DNA of 13,586 bases from DATJZH01 sp035499215 (GTDB lineage Bacteria > Actinomycetota > Actinomycetes > Streptosporangiales > Streptosporangiaceae): NCBI GenBank assembly GCA_035499215.1, contig DATJZH010000268.1, forward strand, positions 1 to 13,586, written 5' to 3'. The notes beneath the pieces were generated by a model that was not told the DNA's origin, did not search any database, and worked only from the letters and a program-made list of their open reading frames with translations. Shown here piece by piece: positions 1-6,606 of the stretch. The number at the start of each line of letters is the position of its first letter. Position 1 is the first letter of the stretch. A program made the position numbers and the translations under genes.

Positions 1-1
1 G

Positions 2-361
2 ACCCAGGTGCCCTCGCAGCCGCCGGCCAAGTTCGTGCACGACGACGGCGACCGGGTGGGCCGGGCCATCAACAGCGTGGTCAGCAACGGCGTCGTCGTC
101 TCCGGCGGGCTGGTGCGCAACGCGGTCCTGTCGCCGGGAGCCCGGATCGACAGCTGGTCGAGGGTCGAGCGGGCGGTGATACTGCACAACACCCGCGTCA
201 GCCGCCAGGCCGTCGTGCAGGACGCCATCCTGGACAAGAACGTCGTCGTCCCGGAGGGCGCCACGGTCGGGGTCGACAAGGAGCATGACCGTGCCCGCGG
301 GTTCGCGGTGTCCGGCGGCGGCATCACCGTGGTCGGCAAGGGACAGGCAGTGGTACCGTGA
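2..361 (+). CDS. glgC: Glucose-1-phosphate adenylyltransferase, C-terminal part (5' truncated by window)
   Basis: The enzyme makes ADP-glucose from glucose-1-phosphate and ATP for alpha-glucan synthesis in the cytoplasm. Only about the last 119 codons are present, so the nucleotidyltransferase domain lies outside the window. What is visible is the left-handed beta-helix tail with hexapeptide-like repeats (NAVLSPGARIDSWSRVERAVI, then NTRVSRQAVVQDAILDKNVVV, then PEGATVGVD), followed by the usual short end, GITVVGKGQAVVP. The reading frame is open from base 2. The stop TGA at 359-361 overlaps the GTG start of the next gene in a GTGA overlap, which implies translational coupling. The identity rests on the C-terminal pattern plus the adjacent glycogen synthase and is secure as a family call. 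Confidence 0.9.
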   Translation, partial: TQVPSQPPAKFVHDDGDRVGRAINSVVSNGVVVSGGLVRNAVLSPGARIDSWSRVERAVILHNTRVSRQAVVQDAILDKNVVVPEGATVGVDKEHDRARGFAVSGGGITVVGKGQAVVP

Positions 362-1545
362 CCATGGCCAGCCCGGATCGTGGCCTCCGGGTCGCGCTGC
401 TGACCAGGGAGTACCCGCCCGAGGTCTACGGCGGAGCGGGCGTGCACGTTGAGTACCTCGCCCGCGAGCTGCACCGGCTGGTAGATCTGACCGTGCACTG
501 CCAGGGACAGGACCGGGCGGACGCGGTGGCGCACCGGCCGTGGGACAAGCTCGCGGGCGCGAACGGGGCGCTGCAGACGCTGTCCACCGACCTGTCCATG
601 ACCGCCGCGGTGGCCGGGGCGGATGTCGTGCACTCCCATACCTGGTATGCGAACCTGGCCGGTCACCTCGCCTCCGTCCTGTACAGCACGCCGCACGTGA
701 TGACCGCCCACTCGCTGGAACCGCTGCGGCCGTGGAAGGCCGAGCAGCTCGGCGGCGGCTACGCGCTGTCGTCCTGGTGCGAGCGGGTAGCCATGGAGTC
801 CGCCGCGGCGGTCATCGCGGTCTCCGACGGCATGCGGGCCGACGTGCTGGCCACATACCCGTCCGTGCCGCCTGACCGGGTCCGGGTCATCCGCAACGGC
901 ATTGACGCCGGCGAATACCAGCCCGATCCGAAGACCGATGTGCTCAGCCGTTACGGCATCGATCCGGGGCTGCCGTCGGTGGTGTTCATCGGCCGGGTAA
1001 CGCGGCAGAAGGGCGTGCCGGTCCTGCTGCGCGCCGCGCAGCAGCTCGTACTCGGCGCGCAGCTGGTGATCTGCGCCGGGCAGGCGGACACGCTCGAGCT
1101 GGAAGCCGAGGTCTCCGGGCTCGCGTCGCATTTGCAGGCGACGCGGTCCGGCGTGATCTGGGTATCCGGGATGCTGGCCAAGCACGAGGTGATCCAGATC
1201 CTGACGCACGCCACCGTTTTCGCGTGCCCTTCGCTGTATGAGCCGCTCGGCATCGTGAACCTCGAGGCGATGGGGTGCGGCACGGCCGTCGTCGCCTCCC
1301 GGGTCGGCGGGATCCCTGAGGTGGTCGTCGACGGTGAGACGGGACTGCTCGTCCGGCCCGGTGACCCGGCCGAGCTGGCCGATGCCATCAACGCGCTGCT
1401 CAGCGACGAGGCACGGGCCGCCGCGATGGGCCAGCTGGGGCGCGAGCGGGCGGCGTCCGAGTTCAGCTGGGCCGCCATCGCCGAGCAGACGGCTCAGCTC
1501 TACGCTGAGCTTGTGCAGCCGCTGCGCTACGCCCGAGGGGCGTAG
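358..1545 (+). CDS. glgA: Glycogen synthase / alpha-maltose-1-phosphate synthase, GT4 family (GlgA/GlgM type)
   Basis: This is a 395-aa GT-B retaining glycosyltransferase of the actinobacterial GT4 'glycogen synthase' family. In mycobacteria the family member GlgM uses ADP-glucose and glucose-1-phosphate to make maltose-1-phosphate for GlgE; older annotation calls it glycogen synthase. Visible features are the N-terminal glycine-rich donor loop REYPPEVYGGAGVHVEYLA (17-35), the HSHTWYANLAGHLA segment (93-106), the phosphate-binding GRVTRQKG (212-219; R213 and K218) and the EX7E catalytic motif, E295 to E303, in SLYEPLGIVNLEAMGCG. Length is normal. The GTG start at 358 overlaps the glgC stop, so the product should be made from the same transcript as its ADP-glucose supplier. 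Whether the product is glycogen or maltose-1-phosphate cannot be decided here because glgE and glgB are not in view. Confidence 0.92.
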   Translation: MTMASPDRGLRVALLTREYPPEVYGGAGVHVEYLARELHRLVDLTVHCQGQDRADAVAHRPWDKLAGANGALQTLSTDLSMTAAVAGADVVHSHTWYANLAGHLASVLYSTPHVMTAHSLEPLRPWKAEQLGGGYALSSWCERVAMESAAAVIAVSDGMRADVLATYPSVPPDRVRVIRNGIDAGEYQPDPKTDVLSRYGIDPGLPSVVFIGRVTRQKGVPVLLRAAQQLVLGAQLVICAGQADTLELEAEVSGLASHLQATRSGVIWVSGMLAKHEVIQILTHATVFACPSLYEPLGIVNLEAMGCGTAVVASRVGGIPEVVVDGETGLLVRPGDPAELADAINALLSDEARAAAMGQLGRERAASEFSWAAIAEQTAQLYAELVQPLRYARGA

Positions 1546-1624
1546 CCGCGCCGTCGGGGGGCGGCCCGAGGCGGCTGCCCTGCGTGCTCAGCGCGCCAGG
1601 CTCCACGGCCGCCCGGCAGGTTAA

Positions 1625-1632
1625 GATACATC
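1625..1632. promoter_or_regulatory. GATACATC motif upstream of DUF1707-LiaF gene (candidate operator or promoter part)
   Basis: A short AT-rich patch in an otherwise GC-rich spacer carries GATACATC followed by CGATTCGATCGG. It ends 24 bp before the ATG at 1657. The second DUF1707 gene in this window has a closely related GATATATC motif in its leader (7385-7392). Similar ATAT-rich palindromes are found in front of PadR-type regulons in actinobacteria, but no regulator gene is next to either site, so the function is a guess. The rest of the 1546-1656 spacer shows no gene. Confidence 0.3.
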
Positions 1633-1656
1633 TCGATTCGATCGGAGGAGGCCGAC

Positions 1657-2268
1657 ATGGAGCCGTCTGGAACGGCGCAGCCCGAGCCGCCCCGCTCGGT
1701 CACGATCCGGGTGTCCGATCAGGACCGCGACGCGGTGGCGCAGCGGCTGCAAGGGGCATTCGCCGATGGCAGGCTCGACGATGGCGAATTCGACGAGCGG
1801 ATGCGCGCTGCGCTCACCGCGCGCACAGCTGCGGAACTGGACCGGCTGACTGCCGATCTGCCGGCGGCGGCCGAGCGGCCAGCCGCTCCGGCCAGCCGGG
1901 CCCCCGGCGCAAAGGTCCCTGGCCGGTTCGCGGTGGCTCTGAAGAGCTCGATCCGCCGCGGCGGCCGGTGGCGCGTCCCCGCCAGCTTCACGTCGGTGGT
2001 CTACAAGGGAAGCGGCTGGCTGGATCTGCGCGCCGCCGAGCTGACAGCGCCGACGACCACCATCGTCGCCGTGGCGTACAAATCGCGGATCGACGTCCTG
2101 GTCCCGCCGGGCGTCCGGCTGGAGATAGGCGGTCTCGGGGTCTCCAAAGCCTGGTCAGAGCATGAGGACAGGGAGGGCCGGCTGACCCGTGACGCTCCTG
2201 TCGTGCACATCAGGGGCATCGCCTACCGGGGCACCATCGAGGCCAGCACCAGGCCGCCCGGCTCGTAG
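1657..2268 (+). CDS. DUF1707 protein with LiaF-like C-terminal domain
   Basis: This is a 203-aa protein. Residues about 18-69 form a DUF1707 (SHOCT-like) domain, seen as IRVSDQDRDAVAQRL, then FADGRLDDGEFDERM and LDRLTADLP. Residues about 95-200 resemble the LiaF C-terminal / cell-wall-active antibiotic response domain, a repetitive beta-structure with recurring hydrophobic strands (VVYKGSGWLDLRAAEL, IVAVAYKSRIDVLVPPGVRLEIGGLGV, VVHIRGIAYRGTIE). Family members of this type act at or near the membrane in envelope-stress signalling, but no defined role is known for this architecture. There is no signal peptide and no membrane helix. The ATG at 1657 is preceded by GGAGGAG (1644-1650) at good spacing. 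The gene faces the VOC gene tail-to-tail. Confidence 0.85.
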   Translation: MEPSGTAQPEPPRSVTIRVSDQDRDAVAQRLQGAFADGRLDDGEFDERMRAALTARTAAELDRLTADLPAAAERPAAPASRAPGAKVPGRFAVALKSSIRRGGRWRVPASFTSVVYKGSGWLDLRAAELTAPTTTIVAVAYKSRIDVLVPPGVRLEIGGLGVSKAWSEHEDREGRLTRDAPVVHIRGIAYRGTIEASTRPPGS

Positions 2269-2326
2269 CCCGGCGGCGCGGCCAGGGCCGGTTTGCCGGC
2301 AGCAATCGTTCAGCTGACGGCAGTGG

Positions 2327-2824
2327 TCAGGTGATCGCGCCGGCCGCGGCTCCGGTGGCCTGATCGCCCCAGCGGGCAAGCTCTTCCTCAAGGTCGAGCG
2401 GTGCGATCATCGGCCCGGTCTGTATCTCCTGCTCCCAGGCCTCGGCGGGGACCCGCCACATGACCTCGAACTCAATGCCGCTCGGGTCCCTGGCGTAAAG
2501 CGACTTGGATACCCGGTGGTCGCTGGCCCCGACGAGGGCGCCGCGCGCGGCCAGGCGATCCCGGATTTCGGCGAGCTCGGGCAGGGTGCCGACCTCCCAG
2601 GCGAGGTGGTAAAGCCCGATATAGGGGCTCTGCGGCTGTGCTGCGTCGCCGACCTCGAACAGGCCGAGGTCGTGGTCGTTCGCCGATCCGGCGGCGCGCA
2701 GGAACACGGCCCGCCCCGGAATCTCGGTCCTGATCTCGAACCCGAGCGCGCCGGCGTAGAAGTCGACGGCGGCGGCGAGGTCGCGGACATACAGCACGGC
2801 GTGGTTCAGGCGGCGCACAGCCAT
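2327..2824 (-). CDS. VOC-superfamily (glyoxalase / extradiol dioxygenase fold) protein
   Basis: This 165-aa protein has one complete vicinal-oxygen-chelate unit made of two beta-alpha-beta-beta-beta modules. The first starts RLNHAVLYVRDLAAAVDFYAG. The second starts near GLYHLAWEV and ends SKSLYARDPSGIEFEVMW. Predicted metal ligands are H8, H73 and E120, all at the expected places, so a divalent-metal enzyme is likely. Substrate is unknown; members include dioxygenases, isomerases, glyoxalases and antibiotic-binding proteins. The SLYARDPSGIEFEVMW end is closest in style to catechol-2,3-dioxygenase-like proteins. The last 40 residues form an acidic, Trp-containing tail outside the core fold. 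The start is supported by GGGGAG (2832-2837, complement) 7 nt ahead of the ATG. It lies 46 bp downstream of the small membrane protein gene and may share its transcript. Confidence 0.88.
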   Translation of the reverse strand: MAVRRLNHAVLYVRDLAAAVDFYAGALGFEIRTEIPGRAVFLRAAGSANDHDLGLFEVGDAAQPQSPYIGLYHLAWEVGTLPELAEIRDRLAARGALVGASDHRVSKSLYARDPSGIEFEVMWRVPAEAWEQEIQTGPMIAPLDLEEELARWGDQATGAAAGAIT

Positions 2825-2870
2825 GACGTAGCTCCCCGATAGCGGTCCTGGTACCAGAAATGACGGCCCG

Positions 2871-3062
2871 TCAGCCGCCGAGCTGCTTGCGGCCGCGGGC
2901 CCGGCGCAGCCGCTGACGCTGGGATGAGTCGAGCATCAGATACAGGGCCGTCGGGATGGCGATGGCGGCAACAATGACACCCAGAGCCAGCCACGGGCTG
3001 ATGGCGAACAGGATGAGCCCTATGATCACTCCGGCTATGCCGAACTTCATGTGGGGCGACAT
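2871..3062 (-). CDS. Small two-helix membrane protein (63 aa), unknown function
   Basis: I chose the ATG at 3062 because AAGGAG (complement of 3069-3074) sits 6 nt upstream; the longer frame beginning at 3149 has no such site. The product begins MSPHMKFGIAGVIIGLILF. It has two closely spaced hydrophobic segments, about 7-21 and 25-43, joined by a short SPW turn. It ends in a strongly basic tail (SQRQRLRRARGRKQLGG), which should keep the C terminus in the cytoplasm. The shape resembles small DUF-type membrane proteins common in Actinomycetota, but I do not recognise a named family. It is the first gene of a minus-strand pair with the VOC gene. Two 23-bp direct repeats lie 37-83 bp upstream of the start, where a regulator could bind. 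Confidence 0.8.
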   Translation of the reverse strand: MSPHMKFGIAGVIIGLILFAISPWLALGVIVAAIAIPTALYLMLDSSQRQRLRRARGRKQLGG

Positions 3063-3098
3063 ACCGGGCTCCTTCTCTCGCGGGACCGTGCGGCCCGC

Positions 3099-3145
3099 TC
3101 TGTCCTGACCAGCCAACCAGAGTCTGTCCTGGCCAGCCAACCAGA
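3099..3145. repeat. Two 23-bp direct repeats (period 24) upstream of the small membrane protein gene
   Basis: Copies at 3099-3121 and 3123-3145 differ at one base (A or G at the tenth position). Each contains CCAGCCAACCAGA. The second copy also holds the 8-bp palindrome CTGGCCAG. They lie in the 238-bp divergent region between the minus-strand membrane protein gene (start 3062) and the HhH-GPD gene (start 3301). The 24-bp period, just over two helical turns, would place two bound proteins on nearly the same face. They could be operators for either gene or a simple duplication. The rest of the 3063-3300 spacer holds no gene. Confidence 0.8.
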
Positions 3146-3300
3146 CCACCTAGGCCGCCGCTACGTTAACTACCGCGCGGGCGGCGAAGTTCCGCGCACC
3201 GTTGCCTCAGCCGTCAGGACGCCACAGCGGGCCGGCGGGGATGACAGGTCGCGCGGGTCAGTGCAGGATGATGGGTGCTCGATTTACCCGGAGGCTGCCC

Positions 3301-3870
3301 ATGACGCTATCGCTGCCGATCGAGGCCGAGGCGAACGAGCTGCTGTCGCGCAGCCCGCTGGCGCTGCTGATCGCCATGCTGCTGGACCAGCAGGTACCGC
3401 TTGAAAAGGCGTTCGGCTCGCCCTACCAGCTGGCGCGCCGCCTCGGGCACGAGCCGGCGGCTGCCGAGCTGGCCGGCTATGACCCCGGCGCACTGGCCGC
3501 CGTATTCGCCCAGCGGCCTGCCCTGCACAGATTCCCGCGCGCGATGGCAGGCCGCACCCAGGAGCTCGCCCGGATGATCGTCGAGCGTTACGACGGCGAC
3601 GCCGCAGCGCTATGGACCGGCGCGGCCGACGGCGAAGATCTGCGCCGGCGGCTGGCTGCGCTGCCCGGTTTCGGCACCTACAAGGCGCAGATCACCATGG
3701 CCCTGCTGGGCAAGCAGCTCGGGGTGCGGCCCAGCGGCTGGCGCGAGGCCGCCGGCCACTTCGGCGAGGAGAGCTCGCACTGCTCGGTCGCCGACATCGT
3801 CGACGACGCCTCGCTCGCCGCCGTCCGGGCTCACAAGAAGCAGCTGAAAGCAGCCGCGAAGGTCAGCTAG
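3301..3870 (+). CDS. HhH-GPD family base-excision-repair-like protein
   Basis: This is a 189-aa protein of the actinobacterial 'HhH-GPD-type' family, recognised by LIAMLLDQQVPLEKAFGSPYQLARRLG (23-49), helix-hairpin-helix LPGFGTYKAQITMALLGKQLGV (121-142) and the following RPSGWREAAG. Relatives such as AlkA, Nth and MutY excise damaged bases or nick abasic DNA. In those, a catalytic Asp sits about 15-20 residues after the hairpin. Here that stretch (GVRPSGWREAAGHFGEESS) has no Asp at the matching place, as far as I can align by eye. The family may therefore be non-catalytic or use another residue. The ATG at 3301 is supported by GGAGG (3290-3294) 6 nt upstream; the in-frame ATG at 3202 has no comparable site. 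It is divergent from the small membrane protein gene. Confidence 0.85.
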   Translation: MTLSLPIEAEANELLSRSPLALLIAMLLDQQVPLEKAFGSPYQLARRLGHEPAAAELAGYDPGALAAVFAQRPALHRFPRAMAGRTQELARMIVERYDGDAAALWTGAADGEDLRRRLAALPGFGTYKAQITMALLGKQLGVRPSGWREAAGHFGEESSHCSVADIVDDASLAAVRAHKKQLKAAAKVS

Positions 3871-3882
3871 CAGGGCGGAGAG

Positions 3883-4020
3883 CATCTGCGCTCTGGTGCC
3901 CAGGCAGAACCCGAGCGCCGGGATGACCGGGGAGCTCTGCAGCCAGCCGCCGCTCGGCGTGGCCGTGACCACGTTGCCGAACCGGTCAGCCACGTCAGGG
4001 TGGCAGGTGTCGCCGGGGGC
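3883..4020 (-). pseudogene. ggt: Relic of gamma-glutamyltransferase (small-subunit start region)
   Basis: Reading the minus strand from 4020 to 3883 gives 46 codons that match the most conserved part of bacterial gamma-glutamyltransferase. The order is APGDTCHPDVADRFGNVVTA, then TPSGGWLQSSPVIPALGFCL, then GTRAQM. In intact enzymes the Thr of the GDT(C)H motif is the autoprocessing nucleophile at the start of the small subunit, and it is retained here. An in-frame TGA (4023-4021) lies immediately upstream. After GTRAQM the frame runs into sequence antisense to the HhH-GPD gene with no further similarity. I see no large-subunit remains in any minus frame of 4024-4200. This is a decayed gene fragment with no start or ribosome binding site. 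Its ends probably mark deletion or recombination points. Confidence 0.82.
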
Positions 4021-4031
4021 TCAGCCCCCGG
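4013..4031. terminator. GC hairpin downstream of HhH-GPD gene
   Basis: CCGGGGGC (4013-4020), loop TCA, GCCCCCGG (4024-4031) make a perfect 8-bp stem. No T-run follows. In high-GC actinobacteria such hairpins without a U-tract may still stop transcription, so this is a candidate terminator for the gene ending at 3870. The hairpin also sits exactly at the upstream edge of the gamma-glutamyltransferase relic. Function is inferred only from the structure. Confidence 0.45.
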
Positions 4032-4058
4032 GCTACCGGCCGGGCGGGCGGCCCGCGG

Positions 4059-4083
4059 GCCCGGCCCGACTTTTCGGCCGGGC
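4059..4083. terminator. Second GC hairpin in the 3871-4211 spacer
   Basis: GCCCGGCC (4059-4066), a 9-nt loop with TTTT, and GGCCGGGC (4076-4083) form a perfect 8-bp stem. Together with the hairpin at 4013-4031 it isolates the lipoprotein gene from upstream transcription. The remaining spacer contains a weak promoter candidate, TTGGAT (4124-4129), 18 bp, TAACCG (4148-4153), ahead of the lipoprotein gene at 4212. No gene other than the relic is seen in the spacer. Confidence 0.4.
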
Positions 4084-4211
4084 TGCGAGTTCTCCCGCAG
4101 AACGCCCGGTTCCCGCCCCAGACTTGGATCACCCAGCCGCGGCGGCCTAACCGCAGGCGTCGTATCGGTCACCAGGCTCGCCGAGCCGCAGCCCGCGAAA
4201 GGACACCTCTG

Positions 4212-4871
4212 ATGACGAAACCCGCGGCAGCCGCCGTCCGGCTGCCCGCCGCCATGCTCCTCGCCAGCATCGGCTTTCTGGCTGCGGGCTGCAGCTCGTC
4301 GGGCAGCCATACCGCCTCCTCCGCCTCGTCCAGGGCGGCGGCCACCGTTACCAGCACCCCGTCGGCCAGTTCGGCGTCAGGCCAGCAGAGCGCCTCGACA
4401 TCGGCATCGGGCTCGCCGTCGCCGGGCGGCCCTGCCGCCTGCCCGACTGCGTCGCTGCGGGTGGCGCTGGGCACCGCCGGCGGCGCGGCGGGCAGCAGCT
4501 ATTACCCGATCGAGCTCACGAACATCTCCTCGGTCACATGCACGCTGTACGGCTACCCCGGGGTCTCCTTCGTCACCGCCCCGGGCGGCAGCCAGATCGG
4601 CGCAACCGCCACCGAGAATCCCGCCGGGCCGCGGCAGCTGGTGACGCTGGCGGCCGGCGCGACCGCCAGCGCGCTGCTCCAGGTGGTCAACGCGCAGAAC
4701 TACCCGGCCGCCAGCTGCAAGCCAGTGACCGCGCGCTGGCTGCAGGTGTACCCGCCGGGCCAGACCCAGCCCCTCGATTACAGCTTCAGCGCACTGGCCT
4801 GCTCAGCTGCCGGAGGCTCGGTGCACAGCCTGAGCGTCGAGGCGGTCCGGCCGGGCAGGACCGGCCAGTAG
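4212..4871 (+). CDS. DUF4232 lipoprotein
   Basis: This 219-aa secreted lipoprotein has a signal peptide of basic start, hydrophobic core LPAAMLLASIGFLAAG and lipidated Cys at 27 (LAAGCSSSG; the -3 position is Ala, tolerated but not the favoured Leu). Residues 28-73 form a Ser/Thr/Ala-rich flexible linker that probably carries the domain away from the membrane. From about 74 to the end is a DUF4232 domain: CPTASLRVALG, then SSYYPIELTNISSVTCTLYGYPGVSFV, GPRQLVTLAAGATASALLQVVN, and ACS near the end. It is a beta-sandwich with conserved Cys that likely form disulfides. The family is abundant in Actinomycetota and its role is unknown. The ATG at 4212 follows AAAGGA (4198-4203) at 8 nt. Confidence 0.87.
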   Translation: MTKPAAAAVRLPAAMLLASIGFLAAGCSSSGSHTASSASSRAAATVTSTPSASSASGQQSASTSASGSPSPGGPAACPTASLRVALGTAGGAAGSSYYPIELTNISSVTCTLYGYPGVSFVTAPGGSQIGATATENPAGPRQLVTLAAGATASALLQVVNAQNYPAASCKPVTARWLQVYPPGQTQPLDYSFSALACSAAGGSVHSLSVEAVRPGRTGQ

Positions 4872-4922
4872 CCGTGCCGCCAGGCCACCCGACCGGCTAG
4901 CCGGGCCGGTAGCGTTCCGGGC

Positions 4923-6455
4923 ATGGACGATCTCAACCCGCGGCTGCGGGCTGTCTGCGACCTTGATATGGCCGAGATCCGCGAATTCGGCGGCCGCCAT
5001 GAATACGACGGCAAGATCCAGGACCTGTCCCGCGCCGGAGTCCAGGCCGGGCTTGCGCGGCTGGCTGCCGCGGCATCGGCGGGCGAACGGCTTGCCGACC
5101 CGCACGACGAGGTGCACCTGGCGATCTTCGAGCAGCGCGCGCGGATCGCGCTCGGCCGTCTTGAGCTGCACCGGCGCAATCCGCTGCCGCACCTGGCGAA
5201 CCTGGACCTGTCCGGCTACGACCGGGAGTACGCGCCGCAGCAGCAGCGCGACAGCGCGCGGCGCCAGCACCTCGCGGCATGGCCGCAGGCAATCGACGCC
5301 GCCGTGGACGCTCTCGACCAGGTGCCGGCGCCTGTCGCCGAGGCGCTCGGCGACGCGATCCGCGGCCTGGCGGCCGGCATTCCGGCCGCCGCCCCCGAGC
5401 CATTGCGCGCGGCCGCGCTGGCCGCGCACGCACGGCTGGTCGCGCACGTGGACGCGGCCGCCGCCAGCGGCAGTCCTGACCCGGCCCTGGGCGCCCGGCA
5501 GCTCACCGCCCTGATGAGCGGCTCCGAGGGGATGCCGCTGGACCTTGGCAGGCTGGCCGAGCGCGCCGACGCCGAACGGGACCGGCTGACAACGCTGCTG
5601 GCCCACGACTGCGCCAGGATCGATCCAACCCGTCCGCCGCTGGCAGTGGCGCGAGAGCTTATCCGTGAGCACCCGGATGCCAGCGGGGTCATCGACGCGG
5701 CCCGGCACTGGGCCCGGCAGGCCATCGACTTCACCAGGGAGAAGAACCTGGTGCCTTACCATGACGGGGAGTGCCTGGTGGGGCCGGCACCGCCGTCGCG
5801 CTGCTGGGCGACGGCCATGATGTCGCCGGCTGCCCCCGGCGAGCCCGACGGCCCCTCCTGGTATCACATCACGCCGCCAGAGGCGTCCTGGCCGGCGGAC
5901 GGGATCGAGGAATGGCTGGAAGTCTTCAGCGACACCACGCTGCCGGCCATTACCGTGCATGAGGTCGCGCCGGGTCATTTTTCGCATGGAAGGGCGCTGC
6001 GGCGGGCGGCGACGGAGGTCCGGCGCACACTGCAGTCGACGGCATTCACCGAGGGCTGGGCGCATTATGCGGAAGAACTGTCCGTCGAGGAAGGCTTCCA
6101 GGGCGGTGACCCGCGGTTCGCCATCGGCGTCTGGCTCGAGGCGCTGGTCCGGGTCGCCCGGCTGGCCTGCGCGATCGGCGTGCACGCCGAGGGAATGACG
6201 GTGGCCGAGGCGGCGCGCATGTTCGAGGCCCGCACTTACCTGTCCGGCCAGGCGGCGCGGTCGGAGGCGCGCCGGGCCACTTTCGATCCCACCTACGGCC
6301 GCTACACCTGGGGCAAGCTGGAGATCATGGCCCTGCGGGAGGTGGCCAGAAGGGAGTGGCGCGCCGGCTGGACGCTGCAGCGGTTCCACTCTGCCATGCT
6401 CAGCCTGGGGTCGCCGCCGCTCGGCCTGCTCGCCGCCGCCGTCGAGCGCGGCTGA
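4923..6455 (+). CDS. DUF885 family metallopeptidase-like protein
   Basis: This 510-aa protein is of the DUF885 family, distantly related to zinc carboxypeptidase-like zincins. The diagnostic site is HEVAPGHFSH at 346-355 (family pattern HExxPGHH-like; H346, E347 and H352). It is followed by FTEGWAHYAEEL with E377 as the probable third zinc ligand, and by the C-terminal YLSGQAARSEARRATFDPTYGRYTWGKLEIM region, common in this family as helix plus Y-x-x-G-K. No signal peptide is visible, so it is likely cytoplasmic. Substrate is unknown. The ATG at 4923 lacks a clear Shine-Dalgarno sequence; the start is placed by the family-like beginning and may be weakly translated or shifted. It lies 51 bp after the lipoprotein gene, so a shared transcript is possible. 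Confidence 0.85.
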   Translation: MDDLNPRLRAVCDLDMAEIREFGGRHEYDGKIQDLSRAGVQAGLARLAAAASAGERLADPHDEVHLAIFEQRARIALGRLELHRRNPLPHLANLDLSGYDREYAPQQQRDSARRQHLAAWPQAIDAAVDALDQVPAPVAEALGDAIRGLAAGIPAAAPEPLRAAALAAHARLVAHVDAAAASGSPDPALGARQLTALMSGSEGMPLDLGRLAERADAERDRLTTLLAHDCARIDPTRPPLAVARELIREHPDASGVIDAARHWARQAIDFTREKNLVPYHDGECLVGPAPPSRCWATAMMSPAAPGEPDGPSWYHITPPEASWPADGIEEWLEVFSDTTLPAITVHEVAPGHFSHGRALRRAATEVRRTLQSTAFTEGWAHYAEELSVEEGFQGGDPRFAIGVWLEALVRVARLACAIGVHAEGMTVAEAARMFEARTYLSGQAARSEARRATFDPTYGRYTWGKLEIMALREVARREWRAGWTLQRFHSAMLSLGSPPLGLLAAAVERG

Positions 6456-6534
6456 CCGGGAGCAAGGCGCGGCTCGCCGCGACCAAGCCGTGCCAGCGCT
6501 CGCGGCTGGAGCTGGCGGGCCGCACCGTGGCCAC

Positions 6535-6553
6535 GGCCGGCCGGCCGGCCGGC
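6535..6553. repeat. GGCC tetranucleotide run
   Basis: Four and a half copies of GGCC (GGCCGGCCGGCCGGCCGG plus C) lie in the 151-bp gap between the DUF885 gene and the PCuAC-like gene. The run is fully self-complementary and can fold back or act as a slippage site. It could serve as a weak terminator for the upstream gene. The rest of the gap shows nothing else. Confidence 0.6.
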
Positions 6554-6606
6554 GGGCGCGCATGAGACGATGACCGTGCGGATTCAGCCGCAAGGCCACA
6601 AGGATC

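Noticed and set aside
3867..4310. A 147-codon minus-strand frame through the spacer and the lipoprotein start
   Set aside because: It has no ribosome binding site or family match and runs out of frame with the gamma-glutamyltransferase relic, which is the only recognisable coding signal there.
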